A stretch of DNA of 64,000 nt from JARIHD01 sp041743655 (GTDB taxonomy: Bacteria > Patescibacteriota > Saccharimonadia > Saccharimonadales > UBA4665): positions 1 through 64,000 of the forward strand of contig JBGTMJ010000018.1 in assembly GCA_041743655.1 (NCBI GenBank), in the 5' to 3' direction. Positions 16,460 to 24,976 of the stretch are shown here, piece by piece. Position 1 is the first letter of the stretch; each line of letters opens with the position of its first letter. The notes beneath the pieces are model-generated. The model was not told the DNA's origin and did no database searches. It saw only the letters and a list, made by a program, of their open reading frames with translations. The translations under genes were made by a program, and so were the position numbers.

Positions 16460-18355
16460 TTAGTATGGCTGAGCAAACCCGTATGTTGCCGCTACGTCAG
16501 CAATCTTACGGACCGAACCACCATCAGGACTAGCCACGTAATCGGCAATTTCCGCTCCGTTGGCAATTCGGTAGATAATCGCCTTACTGCCTATCCAGCG
16601 CAACGGGTTAGTTATCCCGTCTTGGGAATGTAATACTTTGCTGGTCCCTTTTGCAGTGTCATAGAGCATCAGAACCCCTTTGCCATTTTGTGTATCGGAC
16701 CAAACACTTCGGCCATTGCCGCCTGGTTCATCAACAAAAGCGTACGCAACAATTCGGGGCGGGGCAACAGTACTAATAAGCTGCTCGTTTCGCAAGTCAT
16801 ACGTAAACCAGGCGTCTGGAGTCTGCAAGTTGAACACATTGTAGCTGGTTCTTAGCCCAGTCCAAACTTCATCTTTGGACAGCCTTTTCCGTGCCGTGCC
16901 GTCTGGTTTTACGACAAATAAGCCAAGGGTTGCACTTGGGTCGGTGCTCGACATGGCGTAATATATACGGTCTGCTGCACTCAAAACTGCATTGAACTGG
17001 TTAGCAGTTGCCAGCTGGGTGCGCGAGTTGGAGACAGGGTTGTAAGACAATATTCTATTACGCTGTGGGTTAGCACCACTAGCTCCGGCAATTGTTGAAC
17101 GATATATCAACCGGTCACCAGTCCAATCCACTAATTGGATCTGTTCAGCCCGATCAACTGCAGAGCTTGCACCGGTAGATACATTAATGATAGTTAAGGT
17201 TCGCAGCAGATAGCCATCTTGATCACGCACATTATCACGTGTTGACACCAGCGCCACATGGGTACCGCCAGTATTAACAACCAGGCTTATATTTGATTCT
17301 TCGGTACCGGTACCTGCCAAGAGTAACTTTTTATCTTTACCGTCAAGGTCCGTCGCATACACGTCATACTTACCACTTTGTTTGGATACGAACACCGCTC
17401 TGCCAGCAGGCACCAGCATCACTTCCGGCACCGAGCTAGTAGCGACATCCAGCAGAACCGTCTCGTTGCGATATCCTGGCGCACTAAAGACTACTGGCAA
17501 ATCTGCGCCATCCACGCTATCCAGAGTCAATGTCGCCTTACCTCCTTTGTCCGACAAGGCGTTCGCCTCTTCACTGCCAGCCTCTGCTCCGGCTATAGGT
17601 TTACCGGACACATAGTCCTTAACCAGGACAACGTATCTCAATCCAGTAGCCTTAAGCACATGAGTTCCCAAGGGATTACTACCCCAACCAATAGTGACGG
17701 GCTGTTCATACGCTGCAAAGGCGAGACGTTTAATGGACAGGGTATAGCGACCTAGCTTTAGCTTACTAAGCTTTGCAACTCCCTCGCGGTTCGTGAGAGA
17801 CTGTTGTGCACCCAATCTTACAGTGACATTCTTAAGGGGCAGCTGCGTAGTAGCGTCTAGCACTGTCACCGAAGCAGCGCTACGCACACCGGCACTGTTA
17901 AGCATGAAGTACCGTGATTCAGGCATGGATGCAGCTAGCACTATCGACAGACTACATAAGAGAAGCGTAATCGTTCGCGCCCGTTTATTACGCCACCAGG
18001 CTCGCAAGAAGTGTTTTAAGCTACGTTCTGTTTTAATGGCAGGTAATACTTTTGGTGTGTTGTCTTGGACCGCCAGTAAAGCATCGCTTTCCTTGCTGAC
18101 GATATCGGCAACGTCGGCTTCAGTCTCGGTATCATTAATATCTACGGACTCGCGAAAGAGTTGTTCCTCATCCACTGTAACTTCTGAGTCTGACCCGTGA
18201 TGCAGCCCAAACTCTTTGGCCACCTCTGGTGGTAACTCGGGTGCGGAATTCTGATTTGCTCCTAGTTTGATGGAAGCGGTTGTAGATTGAGCAGGCCGAT
18301 CAAGAGCTTCTTCAGCTACTGGCTGCTCGCTGTCGTCTATACTTCCGGTTGCCAT
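16460..18355 (-). CDS. membrane-anchored protein with Ig-like and beta-propeller domains
   Basis: Start ATG 18355 follows AGGACA at 9 nt; a frame extended to 18397 lacks a site. The 631-residue product has an acidic cytoplasmic part of about 115 residues, one membrane helix (about 127-145), two successive carboxypeptidase-regulatory-like beta-sandwich modules (about 163-305; TVLDATTQLPLKNVTVRLG and LVKDYVSGKPIAGAEAGSE), and a C-terminal TolB/WD40-like propeller with repeated Y-x-V/W-S-D strands. The exported part could bind wall or host glycans or proteins. It belongs to a leftward group of membrane-protein genes downstream of aspS. Function unknown. Confidence 0.65.
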   Translation of the reverse strand: MATGSIDDSEQPVAEEALDRPAQSTTASIKLGANQNSAPELPPEVAKEFGLHHGSDSEVTVDEEQLFRESVDINDTETEADVADIVSKESDALLAVQDNTPKVLPAIKTERSLKHFLRAWWRNKRARTITLLLCSLSIVLAASMPESRYFMLNSAGVRSAASVTVLDATTQLPLKNVTVRLGAQQSLTNREGVAKLSKLKLGRYTLSIKRLAFAAYEQPVTIGWGSNPLGTHVLKATGLRYVVLVKDYVSGKPIAGAEAGSEEANALSDKGGKATLTLDSVDGADLPVVFSAPGYRNETVLLDVATSSVPEVMLVPAGRAVFVSKQSGKYDVYATDLDGKDKKLLLAGTGTEESNISLVVNTGGTHVALVSTRDNVRDQDGYLLRTLTIINVSTGASSAVDRAEQIQLVDWTGDRLIYRSTIAGASGANPQRNRILSYNPVSNSRTQLATANQFNAVLSAADRIYYAMSSTDPSATLGLFVVKPDGTARKRLSKDEVWTGLRTSYNVFNLQTPDAWFTYDLRNEQLISTVAPPRIVAYAFVDEPGGNGRSVWSDTQNGKGVLMLYDTAKGTSKVLHSQDGITNPLRWIGSKAIIYRIANGAEIADYVASPDGGSVRKIADVAATYGFAQPY

Positions 18356-18436
18356 GGGTTTTTGTCCTAAATGATTATTCTTCCTTAATTCTAACAAAAT
18401 GCTGTTTCAAAAAGCCCGTGAAATAGTATGCCCTTT

Positions 18437-19237
18437 TTAATTAATAATCATGGATTGAAATATAGATTTTATAGGCTTACCGAATGACACATCTTCCCAC
18501 ATTGTTGTCGTAATGCCCAAGGGACTACCTTCACCACTGCAGCTGCTATTGACACATGTTAGAAACGTTACGCTCACTACAGGGTCAACAGGTACAAAGT
18601 CAGCCTTTGGTATGGCTTGGCCGACTTTATAGCCAACGTCACCAGTAATAAACACGCCGTCAAGACCGCCTGGTTGTGTTGAACTGGCATACTGTAAGAA
18701 ACTTAGATAGGTAGAGCCCCGCTGTACTGAACTGGGTCTCGTATAGGCTATCTTTTCGGATTCGCGTACAGCCACAGCATTGCCCTTATCAAATTCTGGC
18801 TGGGGCTGTTGTTTGTTACGAATAGTAAAGGCTACTTGTGCCAGTACTTTCCGCCCACTAGCTTCCTTGAGCCGTAACGCAGGCGAAACCAGGTCCAACC
18901 TACCTTTGTCAGTAGCCTCAGTTACTGTCCAATCTTCCGGATAATCAAACTCAAGTGAGAATCCGGTTGAGATATGATGTTTCGTCTTTGTATTGATTGT
19001 AGTCTGCGTGTTTTCGGGTTCAGATGATTGCTGCTTCATATTCGAACCAGGTCCTATACCGTCGCTAGACTTGTCGGCACTCCGAGACAAGAACCAATAA
19101 GCGCCAAAGCCAATCGTAATAAGCAGTGCCAACGTAACCAGGAGGGCTATTACTTTTCGCCAGCGACGTCTGGACAAATCAGAACCTTTATCATAGGAGC
19201 TGTTGTTGGCGTTATCTTGTTCGTTCATGTGTCTCAT
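18437..19237 (-). CDS. single-pass membrane protein with PsbP-like external domain
   Basis: A 266-residue protein with a cytoplasmic basic stretch, one membrane helix (about residues 28-50) and an external domain beginning GFSLEFDYPEDWTVTEA, the typical opening of PsbP/MOG1-like folds. Two nearby Cys (FLTCVNSSC) may form a disulfide. The start could be 19237 or the ATG 9 nt downstream at 19228; neither has a clear ribosome binding site. Only 23 nt separate it from aspS, so it is probably co-transcribed. Function unknown. Confidence 0.6.
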   Translation of the reverse strand: MRHMNEQDNANNSSYDKGSDLSRRRWRKVIALLVTLALLITIGFGAYWFLSRSADKSSDGIGPGSNMKQQSSEPENTQTTINTKTKHHISTGFSLEFDYPEDWTVTEATDKGRLDLVSPALRLKEASGRKVLAQVAFTIRNKQQPQPEFDKGNAVAVRESEKIAYTRPSSVQRGSTYLSFLQYASSTQPGGLDGVFITGDVGYKVGQAIPKADFVPVDPVVSVTFLTCVNSSCSGEGSPLGITTTMWEDVSFGKPIKSIFQSMIIN

Positions 19238-19260
19238 ACTTTAAGTGCGCTTGGTAAGAG

Positions 19261-20574
19261 CTAGGGCGTAAGCCGATTGATATCACGCGGGAACAGAATA
19301 GCTTCCTTAATATTGTTCAAGCCAGCCACTTTTTCAGTAAAGCGGTCTATGCCAAACCCACAGCCGCCATGTGGTGGTAAGCCGTGTTTGAAAGCCAGCA
19401 AGTAATGGCTGAAGCCCGGATGCGTCGGGTCAATACCTTTACTTTTCATTTGCTCGATCATTTTGTCGTAGTTGTGCTCACGCATCGGACATGTGGCAAT
19501 TTCTACGCCGCGAAAGAGCAGGTCGGCAGCGAGTACTGTTTCGCCGTCATCTTCCGGGTTAAGCATTTGGTAAAACTTGTGGACTTCTTTAGGAAAGTGC
19601 GTGGCATAGACTGCCTCACTGCCGTCATGCTTTTTAGCGTATTCGCAGATCCATTTTTCTTCGTCAGGTATAAGGTCTTTCTCGGCAGTGGTGTCTTTGC
19701 CAGTGGCCTTGGTATACAGCTCATGAATTTGAGCTACCGTATAACGCGGGAATTTCTTGCCGATCACTAGTTCCGGGGCGTTGAGACTCTTAAGCTCGTC
19801 AGCATATTCTTTGTGCACATTAGTCAGTACGTAATACACCATGTCCTGTACCATGTTCAGGACGTCTTCGTGGCTTTCTATAAAACCCATCTCAATGTCA
19901 AGCATAGTTACTTCGGATACATGTCGCGTTGTAGCTGACAGTTCGGCCCTAAAAGCCGGAGCAATTTCAAACACACGTTCGAATACGCCTACCATAATCT
20001 GCTTATACAACTGGGGACTCTGGGCTAATGATGCTTCTTGTCCAAAGTAATCCAGCTTGAATACCTCCGCGCCACTTTCGGCAGCACCGGCGACCAGTTT
20101 AGGGGAATTGATTTCAGTAAAATCCTGGCCCGACAAAAACTCGCGGACATAACGTAAGATAGCAGCACGTATCTTGAATATCTTCTGCTCCTGCAGGTTA
20201 CGCAGGCCAATAACGCGGTTATCAAAAAGGGTGTCGAGGTTGTCAGGTTTATGACTCAGCGGCTTGTCGATCTCTACGGGCGGTTCTTCGTTCACGGGAA
20301 CCATAATTTCTAACACAGCATCGTGCAGTTCAACGCCACCAGGAGACCGGGGCTCCAGGGCGGCCGTACCTTCAGCTTTCATGACTGTACCAACTTGTAG
20401 GCCTCTCAGCTTTTCGACTTCGTCCTTATCTTTGATCACTATCTGCACTAAACCAGCTCGGTCACGCACATTAATAAATGTTAAGCCACCCAGCAACCTT
20501 TTTTTGTGCAACCAACCTTGCACCATTACTTTTTTGCCAACGTGACCTTTCAGTTCTTTGCTCAGAATTCTCAT
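19261..20574 (-). CDS. aspS: aspartyl-tRNA synthetase, archaeal/non-discriminating type
   Basis: A 437-residue class II synthetase that charges tRNA-Asp (and possibly tRNA-Asn) with aspartate. It has the N-terminal OB-fold anticodon-binding domain (VQGWLHKKRLLGGLTFINVR), motif 2 with FRAE, and motif 3 GCGFGIDRF. It lacks the roughly 100-residue GAD insertion of bacterial AspRS, which together with its length marks it as the archaeal/eukaryal type. ATG 20574 is chosen because AAGGAG lies just upstream; the frame is open to 20643 without a site. If non-discriminating, a GatCAB amidotransferase elsewhere should complete Asn-tRNA synthesis. Confidence 0.92.
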   Translation of the reverse strand: MRILSKELKGHVGKKVMVQGWLHKKRLLGGLTFINVRDRAGLVQIVIKDKDEVEKLRGLQVGTVMKAEGTAALEPRSPGGVELHDAVLEIMVPVNEEPPVEIDKPLSHKPDNLDTLFDNRVIGLRNLQEQKIFKIRAAILRYVREFLSGQDFTEINSPKLVAGAAESGAEVFKLDYFGQEASLAQSPQLYKQIMVGVFERVFEIAPAFRAELSATTRHVSEVTMLDIEMGFIESHEDVLNMVQDMVYYVLTNVHKEYADELKSLNAPELVIGKKFPRYTVAQIHELYTKATGKDTTAEKDLIPDEEKWICEYAKKHDGSEAVYATHFPKEVHKFYQMLNPEDDGETVLAADLLFRGVEIATCPMREHNYDKMIEQMKSKGIDPTHPGFSHYLLAFKHGLPPHGGCGFGIDRFTEKVAGLNNIKEAILFPRDINRLTP

Positions 20575-20700
20575 GTAGAAAATCTCCTTATACCAATAAT
20601 CAGCTTTTAAGCAGGGCCGGGGCAGCTGCATATGAAGCGTCAAACGTAGCTGGCGACCCGATGATTACTACTCACGCTGCCTGGAGTGAAACACTAAGGC

Positions 20701-21786
20701 CTATTTTACCACCTCTGTTGCTCCAGGAGAAGCGGACTCTTCAATGGCTTCCGCATTTTGTTCTGACTGCCCTTGTTGTTCCTCTGCAGCACCCGATAAT
20801 GGCTCGTAAGCGGCAACAGACCGCCGATCACCGTAGCTACTTACCATATCTACCTGTAGCTCACCAAGCAACTCTTCCATGAGAGCATCGAAGGTGACAA
20901 CGCCAAGAAACTCTTCGAACTTGTTAATCACTGCCGCTATATGCTGTCCTGTTTCCTGAAATGCTGCGAGTACCTGTCTCAAGGTAAAGTCTTCGTGGAT
21001 GAAAATCAGATCGTTCCGGATAAGATCAATAACCCTGCCCCCTTGCTTAGCAGCCGCAGCGTCACTCATATGCAATGAGCCAATGATGTTACTTTTAGCG
21101 CCCTTATAGACCAGACATACTTTCTGACCGCTACTATGGATCTGGTCAAGAAGAACCGGACCAATCGATTCATCGGCATTGATTAGTTGTACAGAGTGAC
21201 GTGGCCGCGCTATATCAGCGGCAAGCCTGTCACCAAATAGCAGGGCACGCTGAGTTAAGTCCAGTTCTTCATGAGAGATACGGTTATCAGACTGCTCCTT
21301 CTGGAGCTTTAACAGGTCAAGTAAGTCCTGCTTTTCATAGAGTCTGCTATGTGGTTCCAGCGCGCGGTGCCGGCTGATGAGTGCCGCCGTCCGTTGAAGC
21401 GGTGAGTACAAATAAGATAACGCCCCGGCAACTAACGGTGCTGCAAAGGCAGCTAGTCGAGCTGTATGGAGCGTCAGTCGCATTGAAGGTATCCACACGA
21501 AAAGGGTAGCTACTAAAATGACGAGCAGGACAAAGGCGGCAGCTACAGGTAAAACAGGCAGAATGACGAGTAGTCCTGCTGGCAGCATGATGATTATTAT
21601 CAGCCACAAAAGTACCCGTAAGCTTGGACCATAGGCTATTGCCCGGTATAAAGTTTGAGCCAGTTGGTCTCCTTGTCTTGCCTGGCGCTTTACCTCCTTA
21701 ACGGGGATGCTGCTGTAAAGCCGTTGAAGCATAGTAGCCAATACTGCGCATAGGACGAGTAATGAACCATTGACAATCTCGATCAT
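20701..21786 (-). CDS. CNNM-like membrane protein with CBS pair
   Basis: A 361-residue protein with membrane segments near the N-terminus (about residues 5-20, 55-100 and 110-130) resembling the CNNM/DUF21 transporter domain, then a CBS-domain pair (about residues 185-315) and a Gln/Glu-rich disordered tail. Proteins of this kind are linked to Mg2+/Co2+ homeostasis. The C-terminal CorC/HlyC domain found in most bacterial members is absent, and the membrane part is diverged, so transport activity is uncertain. A TATAGT lies at 21805-21810 (minus), 18 nt before the ATG. Confidence 0.65.
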   Translation of the reverse strand: MIEIVNGSLLVLCAVLATMLQRLYSSIPVKEVKRQARQGDQLAQTLYRAIAYGPSLRVLLWLIIIIMLPAGLLVILPVLPVAAAFVLLVILVATLFVWIPSMRLTLHTARLAAFAAPLVAGALSYLYSPLQRTAALISRHRALEPHSRLYEKQDLLDLLKLQKEQSDNRISHEELDLTQRALLFGDRLAADIARPRHSVQLINADESIGPVLLDQIHSSGQKVCLVYKGAKSNIIGSLHMSDAAAAKQGGRVIDLIRNDLIFIHEDFTLRQVLAAFQETGQHIAAVINKFEEFLGVVTFDALMEELLGELQVDMVSSYGDRRSVAAYEPLSGAAEEQQGQSEQNAEAIEESASPGATEVVK

Positions 21787-22030
21787 ATCTTCATCTTACC
21801 ATGTACTATAGCCACCATACTCTGACTTCTATTAGAGCTGGCTGATGATCGCTGAGATAAAACAGTTCATTTAGGCCTGAATCGTATCTTTTGATATGTT
21901 GATGAAAAGATCTGTTTAGCCAGTAAGGACAGTCAGATCGTGGTGAGTCAGAGGGTAGTGGCTATAGGCTACAGCTAATATTACGCTAGCGGATGATATA
22001 CTTGAGATACATAAGGAGAAAGCGATTAGT

Positions 22031-22672
22031 ATGGACAAACGTTTTTTGGCAACTGTCAGCATTATTATTGCCATATTTGTGGGTATCTTATGGTTGAGTA
22101 GCAGTAAGACCACGAACGATCAAACCGCAAGCTCGAGCGCACAGCCAACAAGTCACCTTAAGGGAAACAAAAACTCCAGCATCAAATTTGTCGAGTACGG
22201 CGACTTTCAATGCCCAGCCTGTTATGGATATGAACCCGTTGTGCAGCAGATACGCGAGAAATATAAAGATCAGATTACCTTGCAGTTTATACATTTCCCG
22301 CTAGTACAGATACACCCAAACGCCATGGCGGCTCACAGGGCGGCTGAAGCAGCACACAAACAAGGAAAATTCTGGGAGTTTCATGACCTGCTCTACCAGA
22401 ACCAGGAGCAATGGTCGAAATTGTCTTCGCTCACCCCAATATTTGAAGGCTATGCCCAGCAGTTGGGCTTAAATGTTGCACAATTTAAAACTGATACCGC
22501 AAGTTCAGGAGTGAATGCTATCATCCAGGCCGATATCAAAAAAGGGCAAAAAATCGGTGTGAACTCTACGCCGACTTTCTTACTAAACGGCAAGAAGATC
22601 CAAGCTACTTCTTTAGAAGCTTCATTTGAAGAGTTTTCTAAGCTCATTGACGAAGCGCTGAAGAAACAGTAA
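22031..22672 (+). CDS. membrane-anchored DsbA-like thiol-disulfide oxidoreductase
   Basis: A 213-residue protein with an N-terminal membrane anchor (about residues 5-23), a Ser/Thr-rich linker and a thioredoxin-fold DsbA-type domain. The active site is CPAC (C61-C64) in GDFQCPACYGYEP; the cis-Pro loop is NSTPTFLLNG near the C-terminus. It should form disulfides in exported proteins outside the membrane, as BdbD does in Gram-positives. Start ATG 22031 has AAGGAG at a normal distance. Several exported proteins here with paired Cys, such as the 943-residue surface protein, are plausible substrates. Confidence 0.88.
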   Translation: MDKRFLATVSIIIAIFVGILWLSSSKTTNDQTASSSAQPTSHLKGNKNSSIKFVEYGDFQCPACYGYEPVVQQIREKYKDQITLQFIHFPLVQIHPNAMAAHRAAEAAHKQGKFWEFHDLLYQNQEQWSKLSSLTPIFEGYAQQLGLNVAQFKTDTASSGVNAIIQADIKKGQKIGVNSTPTFLLNGKKIQATSLEASFEEFSKLIDEALKKQ

Positions 22673-22699
22673 GCAATCATAAATTGGTCTGTAAAGAGC

Positions 22700-22792
22700 C
22701 TAGTACTTAAGAAACTCTTTCCACGCTGGCCGGCGAACCGCAACTGGCACTCTTTCTGGCTTTGAACGAATAATTTTTATTTTTACTGACAC
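22700..22792 (-). CDS. possible 30-residue basic protein
   Basis: A short frame in the 261-nt gap after the dsbA-like gene. A canonical GGAGG (minus strand, 22798-22802) lies 5 nt before a GTG start at 22792. The product begins MSVKIKIIRS and ends with RRPAWKEFLKY: strongly basic, with no membrane segment. The same frame stays open about 25 codons further upstream with no standard start codon. The well-placed ribosome binding site is the main support. Downstream is the DsbA-like gene on the other strand. Confidence 0.35.
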   Translation of the reverse strand: MSVKIKIIRSKPERVPVAVRRPAWKEFLKY

Positions 22793-22933
22793 TTTAACCT
22801 CCACGTGGGGCACGCTACCAAGCAACGTAAAAACCCATGCAATTTTTATTTTTTTAACACCTTTTTATCTCCCAAGCGAAATAGATAGATCGCTTTAAGC
22901 TTACCCGTAGTCTAGCAATAGCCGTTATGCTTG

Positions 22934-23398
22934 TCAAGCTTGTTTCGTGTGCCCTATAAGCTTTTTGAGTGCCGCTAACCTGGGTACGAAACTTTGGGCA
23001 GCACCTTCAAGATCAAATATCCTCAGTGCGCCGACAAGTACATAGAGCCGATCTATATCTTCTTGCATAACTTCCCCTGAGTTCTCGGTATTCGTGAAGA
23101 AGTACTCAATCTTGCTAACTAACCACTTCTCTTCACTAGGCATGATAGTGTTAACTGGCACCTCATGGTTATCCGTTGGCGCTGTAACTTCTAATGACCG
23201 TGCCGAATGCTGGCGCTTGCGTACGTGGCCTCTCTTAACGAGGTTATTAATGTGTAATGCGACAGTAGCAACAGAGCTATAGTCGAGGCCTGTCATAATC
23301 TCTCGATAACTGGGGCTGTAGCCATGTTCACTAATGAAGCGTTCAATAAAGGTTAGTAACTCACGTTGCTTTTTCGTTGGACGAACCGTGTCAGCCAT
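22934..23398 (-). CDS. LexA-like DNA-binding protein lacking the S24 protease domain
   Basis: A 154-residue protein. Residues 7-70 match the LexA winged-helix DNA-binding domain: TKKQRELLTFIERFISEHGY, then SPSYREI, a serine-valine turn and the wing ending in SARSLEV. LexA normally continues with an Ala-Gly cleavage site and a Ser/Lys peptidase; here residues 75-154 are instead helical (YFFTNTENSGEVMQEDIDRL, then LRIFDLEGAAQSFVPRLAAL) with no Ser-Lys dyad visible. Self-cleavage in response to RecA should therefore be impossible, and another signal must control it. Start ATG 23398 has GGGAG at a normal distance. Confidence 0.75.
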   Translation of the reverse strand: MADTVRPTKKQRELLTFIERFISEHGYSPSYREIMTGLDYSSVATVALHINNLVKRGHVRKRQHSARSLEVTAPTDNHEVPVNTIMPSEEKWLVSKIEYFFTNTENSGEVMQEDIDRLYVLVGALRIFDLEGAAQSFVPRLAALKKLIGHTKQA

Positions 23399-23623
23399 AT
23401 ACCCGCTCCCTATGCTTTTCTCGTTACGCTGTTATTAAAAATCTATACCAGAAAGTTTCATATCGTGGAGAATCCTACATCGGCCATCGGTTTGGCAGGC
23501 AACCAGTTCCGCCCAAACACGCTGAAACAGATAGCGAAAACTATGTAGCCGGACCAGAGATATATGGTGTGCCCGACTAGATACTCAAAAAACTGAATAG
23601 CATTCCGGTGCGTAGGACGAAAG

Positions 23624-24949
23624 TCAGTGCGTTTCATCTCCTTCTAGTATAGCAAGTGCTATGCCAGCTAGACCCCACCAAACAAGGCTCACACTATCAT
23701 CGGTCCACGCATGCCAAAATAAATTGATAACACTTATGCCGGCAAAACTCGCCAACAAGACTATTGGCAATATCTCCGTGCGCCGTGTCCACAACTCGCG
23801 CAGCACCGACACCACAATCACAATGAAAAGAACCATACCTATCCAACCCACTTCCTGACCTATCTGTATATAGTAGTTTTCGGCTATCCGCGCAGGGTGG
23901 TCGTTGTGCTGGGAGGCCGGGCCGGCCGTACCAGGGCCTCTACCAAGTGGTTCTTTTGCCACATCCCCTAAACCACCCTTCAGGGCACTCAGACGATCTT
24001 CATTAGAACTTCGCGGAGAACCTGAATGTTCATCGGTGTGGAAAAAAGTATTCTGAAAGACATCATTGTGTCTAAGCACGGCAACGGCAACTGTGCCACT
24101 TAGGGCAACAAAGACCATGCCGATTAACAATACGCGCCGCGCCTTGTAGCTACCCAGCAACAGCCAACACGCCGTAACTGTTGCAATAATCATTCCTATA
24201 TATGCACTTCGCGAATAGGTAGAGCCCAATACAACTAGGGCGCTTATCAGGCACGCGCCTACCCCAACCTGCTCTCGCTTGCTCCATAGCTTTCCTTTTC
24301 TAATCAACAACACCAAAAGTGCAGTTACAACAACTACCAAATAAGCACCTAAAGGATTTGCGCCTCTCAAAGTAGATTGTACGCGCATATATTCGGGTTT
24401 CTGATCCACTGTTTGGTAGGGTGAGATGGTATCCTGCCCATAGCCCACATGGCGAAGAATATCAGCTGGCAATACAAAAGCTTGCAGTAGACCAAAGATA
24501 ACCACCAACAGTGCAGGGACTAATAAAAAAGCTTGCCAGTGGGCAAACAACACATTCCTATGCCCAGCCACCACCCAGCAAACCACGAAAAAGACGAGAA
24601 ACCGTAAGTTAACAACCAGAGCATACCCTAACGCTGTAGTATTCACCTCGTTATACAGAATCGCTACTATCCCCCACAATAGATGCAATGCACTATAACT
24701 AGCTATTATCCAAAAAAGTGACCTCGTGTGCACTGGCCTACTATCTCTTCTGCTTTTGACGAGGAGATATAGTACAAGCAAGGACAAAACGACAATGAGC
24801 AACTCTTTCCAGAGTCTAGTCGCATCGTAGCTGCCCGCAGCACTTCCTATCCATACCGTCAGTAATGCATGAAAAGGTATTAGTACAAAAATACCCAGGA
24901 TGATTCCTGTTGCTACTTGGGCTGTGAGTTTGGTAGAAAGAAACTGCAT
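23624..24949 (-). CDS. O-antigen ligase/polymerase-like membrane protein
   Basis: A 441-residue polytopic membrane protein with about 11-12 hydrophobic segments and a large loop near residues 300-360 containing EDRLSALKGGLGD and RGPGTAGPASQHNDHPARI, as in the Wzy_C/RfaL family (R and H residues in the periplasmic loop). It would transfer or polymerise lipid-linked glycan outside the membrane. ATG 24949 is preferred over a TTG at 24964. It diverges from the sugar-transferase gene across 27 nt. Confidence 0.8.
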   Translation of the reverse strand: MQFLSTKLTAQVATGIILGIFVLIPFHALLTVWIGSAAGSYDATRLWKELLIVVLSLLVLYLLVKSRRDSRPVHTRSLFWIIASYSALHLLWGIVAILYNEVNTTALGYALVVNLRFLVFFVVCWVVAGHRNVLFAHWQAFLLVPALLVVIFGLLQAFVLPADILRHVGYGQDTISPYQTVDQKPEYMRVQSTLRGANPLGAYLVVVVTALLVLLIRKGKLWSKREQVGVGACLISALVVLGSTYSRSAYIGMIIATVTACWLLLGSYKARRVLLIGMVFVALSGTVAVAVLRHNDVFQNTFFHTDEHSGSPRSSNEDRLSALKGGLGDVAKEPLGRGPGTAGPASQHNDHPARIAENYYIQIGQEVGWIGMVLFIVIVVSVLRELWTRRTEILPIVLLASFAGISVINLFWHAWTDDSVSLVWWGLAGIALAILEGDETH

Positions 24950-24965
24950 AGATGTTACAATCAAG

Positions 24966-24971
24966 TATAAC
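24966..24971 (+). promoter_or_regulatory. -10 box of a probable leaderless promoter for the sugar transferase
   Basis: TATAAC ends 5 nt before the ATG at 24977, placing initiation at or beside the start codon. The whole gap to the divergent ligase gene is 27 nt, so any -35 lies in that gene. Confidence 0.4.
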
Positions 24972-24976
24972 GGCCT

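Noticed and set aside
20575..20700. T-box or other riboswitch before aspS
   Set aside because: The 126-nt gap shows no T-box sequence or terminator/antiterminator pair that I can identify.
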